A stretch of DNA of 64,000 nucleotides from positions 118,758-182,757 of the forward strand of contig NZ_SRUO01000014.1 in NCBI RefSeq assembly GCF_004791025.1, given 5' to 3'. The notes below the pieces were generated by a model, which had not been told where the DNA came from, made no database searches, and saw nothing but the letters and a program-made list of their open reading frames with translations. A program made the position numbers and the translations under genes. This document shows positions 8,033 to 15,264 of this stretch, piece after piece (within the stretch, counting starts at the first letter, position 1; each line of letters starts with the position of its first letter). The DNA is from Mesorhizobium sp. M4B.F.Ca.ET.203.01.1.1. GTDB lineage: Bacteria; Pseudomonadota; Alphaproteobacteria; Rhizobiales; Rhizobiaceae.

Positions 8033-8866
8033 ATGACGATCAGCGTTGCCGATTACGCCCGCGAATGCGAGGCGCAGGGCCTGCGCGGCGACTATTCGGT
8101 CTGCCGTGCCGATTTCACCGTGGCGCAGGGCTACGATTACAGCGCCGACGAGCAGGCGGTGTGGCGCACGCTGTGCGACCGCCAGACAAAGCTGACGCAG
8201 AAGCTCGCGCACCGCTCCTATCTCGACGGCGTCGCCGCACTCGGCCTGCTCGACCGGATCCCGGATTTCGACACGATCAGCGAGAGGCTGCGCAAGCTGA
8301 CCGGCTGGGAGATCGTCGCCGTGCCGGGCCTCATCCCCGCGGCCCCCTTCTTCGACCACCTCGCCAACCGCCGCTTCCCGGTCACCAACTGGCTGCGGAC
8401 GAAGGAAGAGCTCGACTACATCGTCGAGCCGGACATGTTCCACGACTTCTTCGGCCATGTGCCGATCCTGACGCAGCCGGTGTTCGCCGACTTCATGCAG
8501 ATGTACGGCGAGAAGGCGGAGGACGTGATCGCGCTCGGCGGCGACGAGATGATCACCCGTCTCTATTGGTATAGCGCCGAATATGGGCTGATCCGGGAAG
8601 CCGGCCAGCCGCTGAAGGCTTTCGGCGCCGGGCTGATGTCGTCGTTCACCGAATTGCAGTTCGCCGTCGAGGGCAATGACGCGCACCACGTGCCCTTCGA
8701 CCTCGAGACGGTGATGCGCACCGGCTACGAGATCGACAAGTTCCAGCGCGCCTATTTCGTGCTGCCGTCCTTCGACGTCCTGCGCGATGCCTTCGGCAGC
8801 GCCGATCTCGCCGGCATCGTCGCCCGCCACAAGGGCAAGCCGGCGCTTGACCCGGCGACGGTCTAA
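8033..8866 (+). CDS. phhA: Phenylalanine 4-monooxygenase
   Basis: 277 aa, the usual length of bacterial single-domain phenylalanine hydroxylases. Converts L-phenylalanine to L-tyrosine with tetrahydropterin, O2 and iron. The iron ligands are visible: His137 and His142 in MFHDFFGH and Glu183 in YWYSAEYGL. There is no N-terminal ACT domain, as expected for bacteria. The start has a CAGGAG-type ribosome site. No pterin carbinolamine dehydratase gene is adjacent, so cofactor recycling must be encoded elsewhere. The divergent Lrp gene is the likely regulator. Confidence 0.96.
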   Translation: MTISVADYARECEAQGLRGDYSVCRADFTVAQGYDYSADEQAVWRTLCDRQTKLTQKLAHRSYLDGVAALGLLDRIPDFDTISERLRKLTGWEIVAVPGLIPAAPFFDHLANRRFPVTNWLRTKEELDYIVEPDMFHDFFGHVPILTQPVFADFMQMYGEKAEDVIALGGDEMITRLYWYSAEYGLIREAGQPLKAFGAGLMSSFTELQFAVEGNDAHHVPFDLETVMRTGYEIDKFQRAYFVLPSFDVLRDAFGSADLAGIVARHKGKPALDPATV

Positions 8867-8977
8867 CGCTCTCAAAGAGCGCGCAGCGGTCTTGAGAGCC
8901 ATGCATCAAACAAGGTCTTGAAGCGCGGCGGCTCTGCGCGTCGCGCCTCGAGGTCGGCGTCGCCCCGCCGGCGTTCA

Positions 8978-9014
8978 GAGCGGTTCAGTTGCTGATTGGG
9001 CGGCTGAACCGCTC
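8978..9014. repeat. Inverted repeat between convergent genes (possible bidirectional terminator)
   Basis: Perfect 11-base arms (GAGCGGTTCAG and its complement) around a 15-base loop. It lies between the ends of phhA and the MarR gene, which converge. The GAGCGGTTCA core is common in rhizobial intergenic palindromes. No T-run follows, so termination is only a possibility. Confidence 0.5.
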
Positions 9015-9062
9015 CGAATATTTGCGGACAAGCGCCGCTCGGACAGCTCCGGCGCTTCGGGG

Positions 9063-9554
9063 TCAGCCGGCTTGCGGCGCCTCGGCCTTCAGCCGGGCAA
9101 GCTGCTCGCGCTGCAGGTCGAGCGCGGCGGTGATAAAGCGCTGGACGGCGGCGAGTTCGGCATCGCTGAAGCTGGCGATCAACCTTTCGCCATCACGCGC
9201 GATGGCGCCATAGTAGCGCGCCGAGAGCTGGCGGGTCAGGTCGGTCGCCTCGATCACCACCTTGCGCCTGTCCTCCAGGCTGCGCGTGCGCGTCAGCAGG
9301 CCGCGCGCCTCCAGCCGGTCGATCAGCGCGGTGACCGCGGCCGGGGTCAGCCCGGTCGCCACCGCGATCGCGCCCGCCGATTGGGCGCCGCCATGGAGCA
9401 GCCCGAGGCACTGGCGCTCCGCCGCGTTCAGCCCGAGCCTCGCCCCCACCGCCTCGTCATAGGCCTGTGTCGCATCCTGCCAGCGCATGATGGCGAGACT
9501 GATGGCTGCCGTCATATCGGCGCGATTCGTGCTTGACGATTTTATTTCGATCAT
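9063..9554 (-). CDS. MarR-family transcriptional regulator
   Basis: 163 aa. Winged-helix MarR fold: LNAAERQCLGLLHGG, the recognition region TGLTPAAVTALIDRLEARGLLTR and the wing RSLEDRRKVVIEAT. MarR dimers usually repress a divergent gene and release on binding an aromatic or oxidant ligand. The divergent neighbour is a 55-aa membrane protein 96 bases away. The ATG at 9554 lacks a clear Shine-Dalgarno sequence; an internal ATG at 9515 (MTAAISLAIM) is an alternative start. Confidence 0.9.
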   Translation of the reverse strand: MIEIKSSSTNRADMTAAISLAIMRWQDATQAYDEAVGARLGLNAAERQCLGLLHGGAQSAGAIAVATGLTPAAVTALIDRLEARGLLTRTRSLEDRRKVVIEATDLTRQLSARYYGAIARDGERLIASFSDAELAAVQRFITAALDLQREQLARLKAEAPQAG

Positions 9555-9575
9555 CTAACTATCAATCTGTCTAAC
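9554..9575. promoter_or_regulatory. Possible MarR operator at the regulator start
   Basis: The hexamer TCTAAC occurs twice, at 9554-9559 and 9570-9575, 16 bases apart, overlapping the MarR start codon in the divergent promoter region. AT-rich repeated half-sites on one DNA face would suit autoregulation. The spacing is that of a direct, not inverted, repeat, so this is weak. Confidence 0.28.
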
Positions 9576-9649
9576 ATTAAGACGACGGTAGCAATATGCG
9601 ACCGCAGCCTGCGCAAGGCAAGGTCCCGGTCGCTGACAAGGAGCGAAAA

Positions 9650-9817
9650 ATGAGCTTGATTCAGCAGCGGACTCCCCTCTCGCACGAGGAGGAGTTCAAA
9701 TACGCCAAGCTGGCGATGGAATGGTATGGCTGGGGTTCGCCGATCGGCCTCGGCATCCTTCTGGTGGCGCTGGCGGCGGCAGCCGTGCTGGTGCGCATCG
9801 CCGTCTACGGCCTTTAA
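9650..9817 (+). CDS. Small single-span membrane protein of unknown function
   Basis: 55 aa. The N-terminal half is charged (LSHEEEFKYAKLAMEWYG) and is followed by one transmembrane helix (IGLGILLVALAAAAVLVRI, about residues 32-51). AAGGAG lies 6 bases before the ATG. It is divergent from the MarR regulator and may be its target. I do not recognise a named family. The good ribosome site, clean N-terminus and hydrophobic tail support a real gene. Confidence 0.72.
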   Translation: MSLIQQRTPLSHEEEFKYAKLAMEWYGWGSPIGLGILLVALAAAAVLVRIAVYGL

Positions 9818-9957
9818 GCCGGCGGCAGACGATTCTCCCCATAGGCGCGGCAAGGGCGACGCCGGCGGCCTATCCGGCTGCCGGCGTCGCTTGCCTTTGG
9901 GGATGATCTTTTCGCAATTCCGGACGGAAAACCGCGATGCGCCGTTGCTGGAATTGC

Positions 9958-11397
9958 TCAGACGGTGATGACCTTGCTCAGATGATCGCCCAGCCGGCAG
10001 GCCAGCGCGGTGATCGTCGTCGTCGGATTGCATTCGCCCGAGGTGCAGAACACCGAGGAGCCGCCGACATAGAGATTATCCATGCCGTGCACCTTCGAAT
10101 TGGCGTCGACCACGCTCTTGGTCACATCCGTGCCCATGCGCGTGCCGCCCATATGATGGTGTCCGGCCAGCTCCTCATTCGTCGGATAGTCCTCGCCATT
10201 GGTCAGCCAGTCGGCGATGCGCACCCGGCCGAGGTTCTTCTCGGCCAGCGTCTTGCCGAACAGCCGAAGGCCTTCGAGAATCGTGCGGCGCTCCAGCGGC
10301 GATTTCTTCCAGTGCAGTTCGATGCGCGGCACGCCGGCGTGGTCGACATCGGCCTTCGACAGCTCGATCTGGTTGGAGGCCAGCGGCGCCTGTTCCCAGG
10401 CGACATAGAGCTGGGCGGCGCAACGCAGGCGCTGGCTGAGCTTGGCTGACATCCATTCGGCCATGTCGGGCGCCGTGCAGGCGAGGTCGGCGATCAACCG
10501 CTTGACGCTCGGATAGGGCGTCTCGATCAGCCGGATGCCGAAATTCATAATCTGCAGCCGTTCCATGGCGGGCAGTGTCGGCGAAAAGAAGGCCTCGTTG
10601 ACGGCGTCGACCTCGAACTCGCCATAGTCGGCGAGGATGGCATTGCCGCCCTCGAAGGTTGGGTGCTCCATCCAGTAGCGGCCGAGCGCCGCGGCGTTCG
10701 GCACGACGCCGCCGTTCGAGCGCTGGTTCGACCACAGAAGCAGCCGCGAATTCTCCAGCCCACCGGTGCAGACGATGAAGTAGTCGGCGCTGAAGGTTCC
10801 GGCATCCTGCCCGTTCGACCACAGCCTGGCGCCGGTCACCCGCTTGCCGTCGCCGGCAAGTTCGGTCGCATAGGTGTTGAGCACGACGGCGATGTTCTTG
10901 CTCTTGTCCAGCTCGTCGGCGAATTTCTCGCCGAAGCGCACGGCCGAGCTCTTGATCAGCTGCACCCAGCGGATGTCGTCCGAGATTGGCACATCGGGCC
11001 GGAAGTCGGGAAGCTCGAGGATGTCGTGGACTTCTCCCAGATAGGGCTCGATGTCGGTGCGGCTGATCGGCCAGCCGGTGTCCGGCGCCCAGGCCTTGGG
11101 CTCGAAGTCCTGGCTGTCGAGCACCCGGCACCAGCCCGCCCAGTGGTTGGACGAACCGCCCATGAAGCGCAGCCGCGTGATGTCGAGATCGAAATAGGGA
11201 TCGCCGACGGTGGCGCCGCGATAGAAGTCCTGCGATTCGTCGCTGAATTCGCGCGATCCGGCCTCCAGCACGACGACGGGAATGCCGGCGGCGCCCAGCT
11301 TTCTGGCGATCGTGGTGCCGGCCGGGCCGGATCCGAGGATGCAGGCCCTGGCGGCGAAATTCGACGCGCGGAAGGCCTCGTAGCTGTCGAAGATCAT
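9958..11397 (-). CDS. GMC-family FAD-dependent oxidoreductase
   Basis: 479 aa. The FAD-binding Rossmann motif is near the N-terminus (ACILGSGPAGTTIARKLG) and the GMC C-terminal domain carries HHMGGTRMG and NLYVGGSSVFCTSGECNPT. GMC enzymes oxidise alcohols or sugars; the substrate is not readable here. Its start overlaps the stop of a 56-residue Tat-signal protein by 4 bases (ATGA), as in sugar dehydrogenases whose catalytic subunit is co-exported with a small Tat subunit. The catalytic subunit itself has no signal peptide, which fits such piggy-back export. Confidence 0.9.
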   Translation of the reverse strand: MIFDSYEAFRASNFAARACILGSGPAGTTIARKLGAAGIPVVVLEAGSREFSDESQDFYRGATVGDPYFDLDITRLRFMGGSSNHWAGWCRVLDSQDFEPKAWAPDTGWPISRTDIEPYLGEVHDILELPDFRPDVPISDDIRWVQLIKSSAVRFGEKFADELDKSKNIAVVLNTYATELAGDGKRVTGARLWSNGQDAGTFSADYFIVCTGGLENSRLLLWSNQRSNGGVVPNAAALGRYWMEHPTFEGGNAILADYGEFEVDAVNEAFFSPTLPAMERLQIMNFGIRLIETPYPSVKRLIADLACTAPDMAEWMSAKLSQRLRCAAQLYVAWEQAPLASNQIELSKADVDHAGVPRIELHWKKSPLERRTILEGLRLFGKTLAEKNLGRVRIADWLTNGEDYPTNEELAGHHHMGGTRMGTDVTKSVVDANSKVHGMDNLYVGGSSVFCTSGECNPTTTITALACRLGDHLSKVITV

Positions 11398-11564
11398 GCG
11401 AGGTCGCTCCGCTTCAGGATCCAGCCATTGACCTCGACGATCTCATTTGGGTCGGCGTTGGGGGGATCGACGACGGGCTGGTTGCGGAACAAGGACAGGG
11501 CCGGCAGCGCGATCAGCGCCTGCACGATGGCGCGGCGCGACATTTTCTTGATGAAGAAGCTCAT
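11394..11564 (-). CDS. 56-residue Tat-signal protein, putative small partner of the GMC oxidoreductase
   Basis: Reads MSFFIKKMSRRAIVQALIAL then a short hydrophobic stretch and a 35-residue tail ending NGWILKRSDLA. SRRAIVQ resembles a twin-arginine motif. The stop overlaps the GMC start as ATGA, showing translational coupling. In fructose and gluconate dehydrogenases a small Tat-signal subunit carries the FAD subunit across the membrane; this protein is much shorter than those but has the same position and signal. An AAGACGTGTC stretch rather than a strong ribosome site precedes it. Real-gene status is inferred from overlap, signal and same-strand order. Confidence 0.7.
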   Translation of the reverse strand: MSFFIKKMSRRAIVQALIALPALSLFRNQPVVDPPNADPNEIVEVNGWILKRSDLA

Positions 11565-11756
11565 GACACGTCTTTCGATGGGGGCCTCGATCCACGCATG
11601 GCGTTCCTGAACGGCACACGCCCGCCAGGAAAAGCCAGTTTCGTGCCAATGCTAGCGCAGGCTTCCCTCACAACCGGATAAGCGTCCCGGTTGAATGCGA
11701 ACATGGTTAGGATTTCGCGAGCCTGCCGCCGGGGGCGCGCTCTTGGCGGGTGGATC

Positions 11757-12518
11757 TCAGGCGGCTTCCGAGACATCGCGGTCGAGGATCGACAGGTTGC
11801 GGCCACGATGCTTGGCCTCGTAGAGCCGCCGGTCGGCGGCGCGCATCAGCTCGGACACGTTGATGCCCTCGCCGCATATGGTGCCGCCGATTGAGACGGT
11901 GAGTGGCACGGTGCGTTCGTCGACCGGGCGGAAGCGGATCAGCTCGACCTCGCGGCGGACGCGCTCGGCGACGCGCTTGGCCTCCTGCGTGGTGGCGCCG
12001 ACCAGGAAGGCGGCGAATTCCTCGCCGCCGATGCGGCCAAGCACGTCGCCGCTGCGCACGCCGCGCTCGATGGCGCTGGCGATCAGCAGAAGAGCGTCGT
12101 CGCCGGTCAGATGGCCGTAGCTGTCATTGATCATCTTGAAGTGATCGGCGTCGATGATCAGCAGCGCGCCGCGATCGGATTTGCGCCGGGAGCCGTCGAG
12201 GGCGGCAAAGAAGCTTTCGCGGTTGAGCATGCCGGTCATGTCGTCGCGGCTCGCCTTTTCCGACAGGCGCCGGTGCGCGGTGGCAAGCTGGGCATGCGCC
12301 CGGGCGAGTTCGCGATGCGCGCTTTTCAGCCTGTCGGTTTGCCAGAAGGTGGTGGCGCTGGCGATCCAGGCCAGGATCAGCGGGAACACGGTGGAGGTCA
12401 GCCAGATCGCGCGGCTGAGCGGGACGCCCAGTGCCGGCATGATGATCAGCGTCAACAAAAGCGAGATGGCTACCGAGGCGCACGCGACCGCGGCGGACTT
12501 CAGAAATAGGCGATTCAT
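11757..12518 (-). CDS. Membrane-bound diguanylate cyclase (GGDEF)
   Basis: 253 aa. Two N-terminal membrane helices (about 7-28 and 37-58) with almost no periplasmic loop, then a coiled-coil linker and a GGDEF domain. The active site is intact (RIGGEEF, residues 162-168) and an RxxD inhibitory site (Arg155-Asp158) lies five residues upstream, so it should make cyclic di-GMP under product inhibition. No separate sensor domain is present; the two-helix region may respond to the membrane. The ATG at 12518 has GGGAG 6-7 bases upstream. Confidence 0.92.
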   Translation of the reverse strand: MNRLFLKSAAVACASVAISLLLTLIIMPALGVPLSRAIWLTSTVFPLILAWIASATTFWQTDRLKSAHRELARAHAQLATAHRRLSEKASRDDMTGMLNRESFFAALDGSRRKSDRGALLIIDADHFKMINDSYGHLTGDDALLLIASAIERGVRSGDVLGRIGGEEFAAFLVGATTQEAKRVAERVRREVELIRFRPVDERTVPLTVSIGGTICGEGINVSELMRAADRRLYEAKHRGRNLSILDRDVSEAA

Positions 12519-12679
12519 CGCTGACTCCCACAGAACCGCTTCTGTGCCAGCAAGCGCTGAAGGCGACCTTTCGGCGATGGCTAAAATTTGAAACGACACG
12601 CGATTTTCGCCGCGCGCGGCGCGCATAAGTTGTGGATAAATCCCCTGTCGAAGATTCTATTTCGTGCCATAAGGAGCCC

Positions 12680-13387
12680 ATGACCACGCTGCCAGACCCC
12701 GCCCGCTTCGCCCATGTCACGGACTGGGTGTTCGATCTCGACAACACGCTTTACCCGCACCATTCGAACCTGTTCGCGCAGATCGACGTGAAGATGACGG
12801 CCTATGTCGGCGAGCTGTTGACGCTGCCCCGCGATGAGGCGCGCAAGCTGCAGAAGGAACTCTACCTGGAGTATGGCACCACGCTGAACGGGCTGATGAC
12901 GCGCCACGGCATCGACCCGGACGACTTCCTCGAAAAGGTGCATGACATCGACTATTCCTGGCTGGTGCCCGACCCGGTGCTCGGGGCAGCGATCCGCCAG
13001 CTTCCCGGGCGCAAGTTCATCTTCACCAATGGCGACCGCAGGCATGCCGAGCGCACCGCGCGACAGCTCGGCATCCTCGAGCATTTCGACGACATCTTCG
13101 ATATCGTCGCGGCCGGGCTCAACCCCAAGCCGGCGCGCCAGACCTATGAGCGGTTCGCCGAGCTGCATTCCGTCACCGGCCACAATGCGGTGATGTTCGA
13201 GGACCTTGCCCGCAATCTCTCGGTGCCGAAAGCGCTGGGCATGACGACGGTGCTGGTGGTGCCGCGTAATTTCGAGCCGACCTTCGCGGAGATCTGGGAG
13301 CGCGACCCGGCCAATGAGGACGACGTCGATTTCGTCACCGACGACCTCGCCAGCTTCCTGACGGCGATCGTCGAAGTTACGGCGTGA
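12680..13387 (+). CDS. HAD-family hydrolase, pyrimidine 5'-nucleotidase type
   Basis: 235 aa. HAD motif I is DLDNTLYP (nucleophile Asp and acid/base Asp near residues 18-20), motif II FTNGD, and the C-terminal acidic motif MFEDLARN. The DNTLYPH variant and helical cap are those of the pyrimidine 5'-nucleotidase (SDT1/PPM1-like) subgroup found next to dapD in many rhizobia. Dephosphorylation of a nucleotide or small phosphate ester is likely. AAGGAG lies 4 bases before the ATG at 12680. Confidence 0.9.
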   Translation: MTTLPDPARFAHVTDWVFDLDNTLYPHHSNLFAQIDVKMTAYVGELLTLPRDEARKLQKELYLEYGTTLNGLMTRHGIDPDDFLEKVHDIDYSWLVPDPVLGAAIRQLPGRKFIFTNGDRRHAERTARQLGILEHFDDIFDIVAAGLNPKPARQTYERFAELHSVTGHNAVMFEDLARNLSVPKALGMTTVLVVPRNFEPTFAEIWERDPANEDDVDFVTDDLASFLTAIVEVTA

Positions 13388-13400
13388 CCGGATCGCCGGC

Positions 13401-13436
13401 GCATGCCGCCCGTGCGCAGCGGCGCAGGCGGCATGC
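13401..13436. terminator. Strong hairpin between convergent genes, possible bidirectional terminator
   Basis: Arms GCATGCCGCC and GGCGGCATGC pair perfectly, and the loop holds a second 5-bp stem (TGCGC/GCGCA around AGCG). It sits just after the HAD gene stop and just after the stop of the convergent repeat-protein gene. No T-run follows on either strand, so Rho-independent termination is uncertain. Confidence 0.45.
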
Positions 13437-13453
13437 TGAACGTTGGGCATCGG

Positions 13454-13921
13454 CTATTTCAGCGTGAAGTCCGGGATCGTGCCGGGCGGCAGTCCCAGCC
13501 GGCCATTCAGGTCCTTCAGGAACCGGCACCAGTCTGGAGTGCCGCCAGTTCCTTGGCCGTTGCCATTGCCGTCCGACGCGCTGCCGTTGCCGAAGCCGTT
13601 GCCGCAATTGGCGTTACCGTTGAAGTTGCCGCCATTGAAGTTGCCGCTGAAGCTCCCGGCATTGCCGTTGCCGTTGAAATTGCCGCGATTGCCATTGCCG
13701 TTGAAGTTGCCGGCGTTTCCGTTGCCGTTGAAGTTGCCGGTGTTGCCAAGGCCGTTGGCAACACCGATCGGAAGGTCGGCAATCCTGACCAGGGCCGAGG
13801 CGTCGGCGGCAAGCATCGCGGCAAGCAGCGTGCCGAGCGCGAGGCTGTTTCCATCAAGCAGCCTCGCCGCCAATTGGCGCTTGCGAGGCGAAGCGGACCT
13901 CGGCGATCTCGGACCGGTCAT
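13454..13921 (-). CDS. Secreted Asn/Gly-repeat protein, 9-residue period (repeat protein 1 of 3)
   Basis: 155 aa. A basic N-terminus and hydrophobic segment (LALGTLLAAMLAADASA) form a likely signal peptide. The middle holds six tandem 9-residue units with consensus N-x-G-x-F-N-G-N-x, the last ones degenerate. The C-terminal about 30 residues are non-repetitive (PDWCRFLKDLNGRLGLPPG) with one Cys beyond one in the last repeat. It is the last gene of a three-gene run and its ATG overlaps the stop of the preceding gene as ATGA. Function unknown; a surface or matrix role is inferred from secretion and composition. Confidence 0.8.
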   Translation of the reverse strand: MTGPRSPRSASPRKRQLAARLLDGNSLALGTLLAAMLAADASALVRIADLPIGVANGLGNTGNFNGNGNAGNFNGNGNRGNFNGNGNAGSFSGNFNGGNFNGNANCGNGFGNGSASDGNGNGQGTGGTPDWCRFLKDLNGRLGLPPGTIPDFTLK

Positions 13922-14373
13922 CGGTTGTTTCCCCGGCCGTTGAAATTGCCGTTGAAGGCCCCGACATTGCCATTGCCGTTGTAGGAGCCGCCGTTGAAGT
14001 TGCCGTTCCCGGCGCCGATATTGCCGTTGCCGTCATATTCGCCGGTGTTGCCGTTGCCGTTGAAGGCACCGACATTCTGATTTCCGCTCGTCGACGATGT
14101 GTTGTCGTTGCCGTTGAAGGCGCCGACATTGCCGGTGCCGCTGTTGAAGGCGCCGACATTGCCGCTGCCGCTGTTCTTGTAACCGACATTGCCGCCCGAG
14201 AAACCGAGCGGATTCATGCCGCGGACATCCGAACCGATGGACTGGCCGTAGCGGCCGACGCTTTGCTGGACGCGTGACATGCTGAAGGCCTGGGTGCCTG
14301 TCGTGCCGTCGGCTTTCGCGGCGGTGACGCTGAGCAGGCCCAGGCACAGCGCCATTGGGACGCGCGATTTCAT
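13918..14373 (-). CDS. Secreted Asn/Gly-repeat protein, mixed 9/10-residue period (repeat protein 2 of 3)
   Basis: 151 aa. Clear signal peptide (MKSRVPMALCLGLLSVTAAK, cleavage near AKA-D). A short unique segment (QAFSMSRVQQSVGRYGQSIG) precedes about nine repeats: three 10-residue units of the GNVGAFNSGT type, then 9-residue units of the NxGxFNGNG type running to the end (FNGRGNNR). Aromatic Phe/Tyr recurs at one position per repeat. The ATG at 14373 has AAGGAG 8 bases upstream. It is translationally coupled to repeat protein 1. No known family is assigned; the repeats recall mycobacterial MPTR (NxGxGNxG) but the phase differs. Confidence 0.82.
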   Translation of the reverse strand: MKSRVPMALCLGLLSVTAAKADGTTGTQAFSMSRVQQSVGRYGQSIGSDVRGMNPLGFSGGNVGYKNSGSGNVGAFNSGTGNVGAFNGNDNTSSTSGNQNVGAFNGNGNTGEYDGNGNIGAGNGNFNGGSYNGNGNVGAFNGNFNGRGNNR

Positions 14374-14496
14374 GTGCGAACTCCTTCCATAACTTCGCTT
14401 TGAAAAAACTGGGACCGCCGGCGACACGTCGCGAAAGCCTTGCGCGGGGGGACGGCGCTGGCTCGGCGATCCCAGAAGCGTCAGCATCTTTCGATG

Positions 14497-14913
14497 CTAC
14501 TGGTTGGCGTTGCCGTTGCCGTTGCCGTTGCCCATGCCCCAGTTTCCGTTGCCGTTGGCATTGCCATTGCCGAGGCCGAAGTTGGCATTGCCGTTCAGGT
14601 TGCCGTTGCCGAGGCCGAAATTCCCGTTGCCGTTGCCGTTGCCGTTCGCGGCGCCGGCGTTGAGGTTGCCGTTGTAGTTGCCGTTGAAGGCGCCGGCATT
14701 CGCGTTGCCGTTGCCATTGCCGTTGCCGAAGCCGAAATTGCCGTTGCCGTTGAAGTTGCCGTTGAAGGCGCCGGTATTGGCGTTGCCGTTGCCATTGCCG
14801 TTGCCGACGCCGACGTTGCCGTTGCCGTTGCCGTTGCCGCTGCCGATCGAAACAGCGGACGCCGTACCGGTCAGAGCCGACAGGACAACCGCAGCCAGAA
14901 TGATCTTCCTCAT
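14497..14913 (-). CDS. Secreted Asn/Gly-repeat protein, 13-residue period (repeat protein 3 of 3)
   Basis: 138 aa. Signal peptide MRKIILAAVVLSALTGTASA. Nearly all of the mature protein is eight tandem 13-residue units, consensus N-x-G-x-x-N-G-N-x-N-G-N-x, ending in NQ. The second and fourth positions vary (V, T, F, A, W), so each repeat shows one small set of hydrophobic residues in an otherwise Asn/Gly ladder. AAGGAG lies 7 bases before the ATG. It is the promoter-proximal gene of the trio. A 123-base gap separates it from repeat protein 2. Probably an extracellular beta-solenoid or fibre; this is inference. Confidence 0.85.
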   Translation of the reverse strand: MRKIILAAVVLSALTGTASAVSIGSGNGNGNGNVGVGNGNGNGNANTGAFNGNFNGNGNFGFGNGNGNGNANAGAFNGNYNGNLNAGAANGNGNGNGNFGLGNGNLNGNANFGLGNGNANGNGNWGMGNGNGNGNANQ

Positions 14914-15264
14914 GACGTTCTCCTTGGTTTGCGTTGAACTTCCCGGCCGCAACAAAGATGGCCGAGACGACGCAAGAAGAATGCGCGCAGAAATGGCGAC
15001 CGGACATTCGGGCTGATCGGCATGTCCTGTCAGTTTTTCAGCTGATGTCCTTGTCGGGAAAAGCCGACGGGACCGGGAAAAAACTGACAGGCATAAGGGC
15101 GTATGTGGGTGTATATTACACAGAGAGACAGAAATTCGGGGCCTTTTCTCACAAATCCGTGAACGGCAAGTCCTATCGAGCAATTCCAGGAAAAGCGTGG
15201 AACGGTTTTCCGCCTGGATTTTCTTCAAACAAGGGGACGTAGCGGCAAGAGAACAGAAGGGGCG
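14914..15264. other. Divergent intergenic region with a 13-bp inverted repeat
   Basis: Promoter region for both repeat protein 3 and the divergent histidine kinase. No gene is seen. It holds the inverted repeat described separately and an AT-rich stretch around 15105-15125 (GTGTATATTACAC, itself a near-palindrome) that could be a promoter or regulator site. Confidence 0.6.
15026..15091. repeat. Long inverted repeat with nested hairpin upstream of the repeat-protein genes
   Basis: Arms CCTGTCAGTTTTT (15026-15038) and AAAAACTGACAGG (15079-15091) are perfect 13-base complements. The 40-base loop contains a second stem (GTCGG/CCGAC around GAAAAG). It lies 113-178 bases upstream of repeat protein 3. 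It could be a folded leader, an operator pair or an upstream terminator. Confidence 0.6.

Noticed and set aside
13500..14870. Short-period repetitive DNA that could be read as CRISPR or a satellite
   Set aside because: The repeats are in frame with signal-peptide proteins, have no constant-length spacers and keep the Asn/Gly pattern at protein level.
13403..15016. Open frames on the plus strand through the Asn/Gly-repeat genes
   Set aside because: They translate to Val/Ala/Pro/Leu repeats without start signals; they are shadows of the minus-strand repeats.
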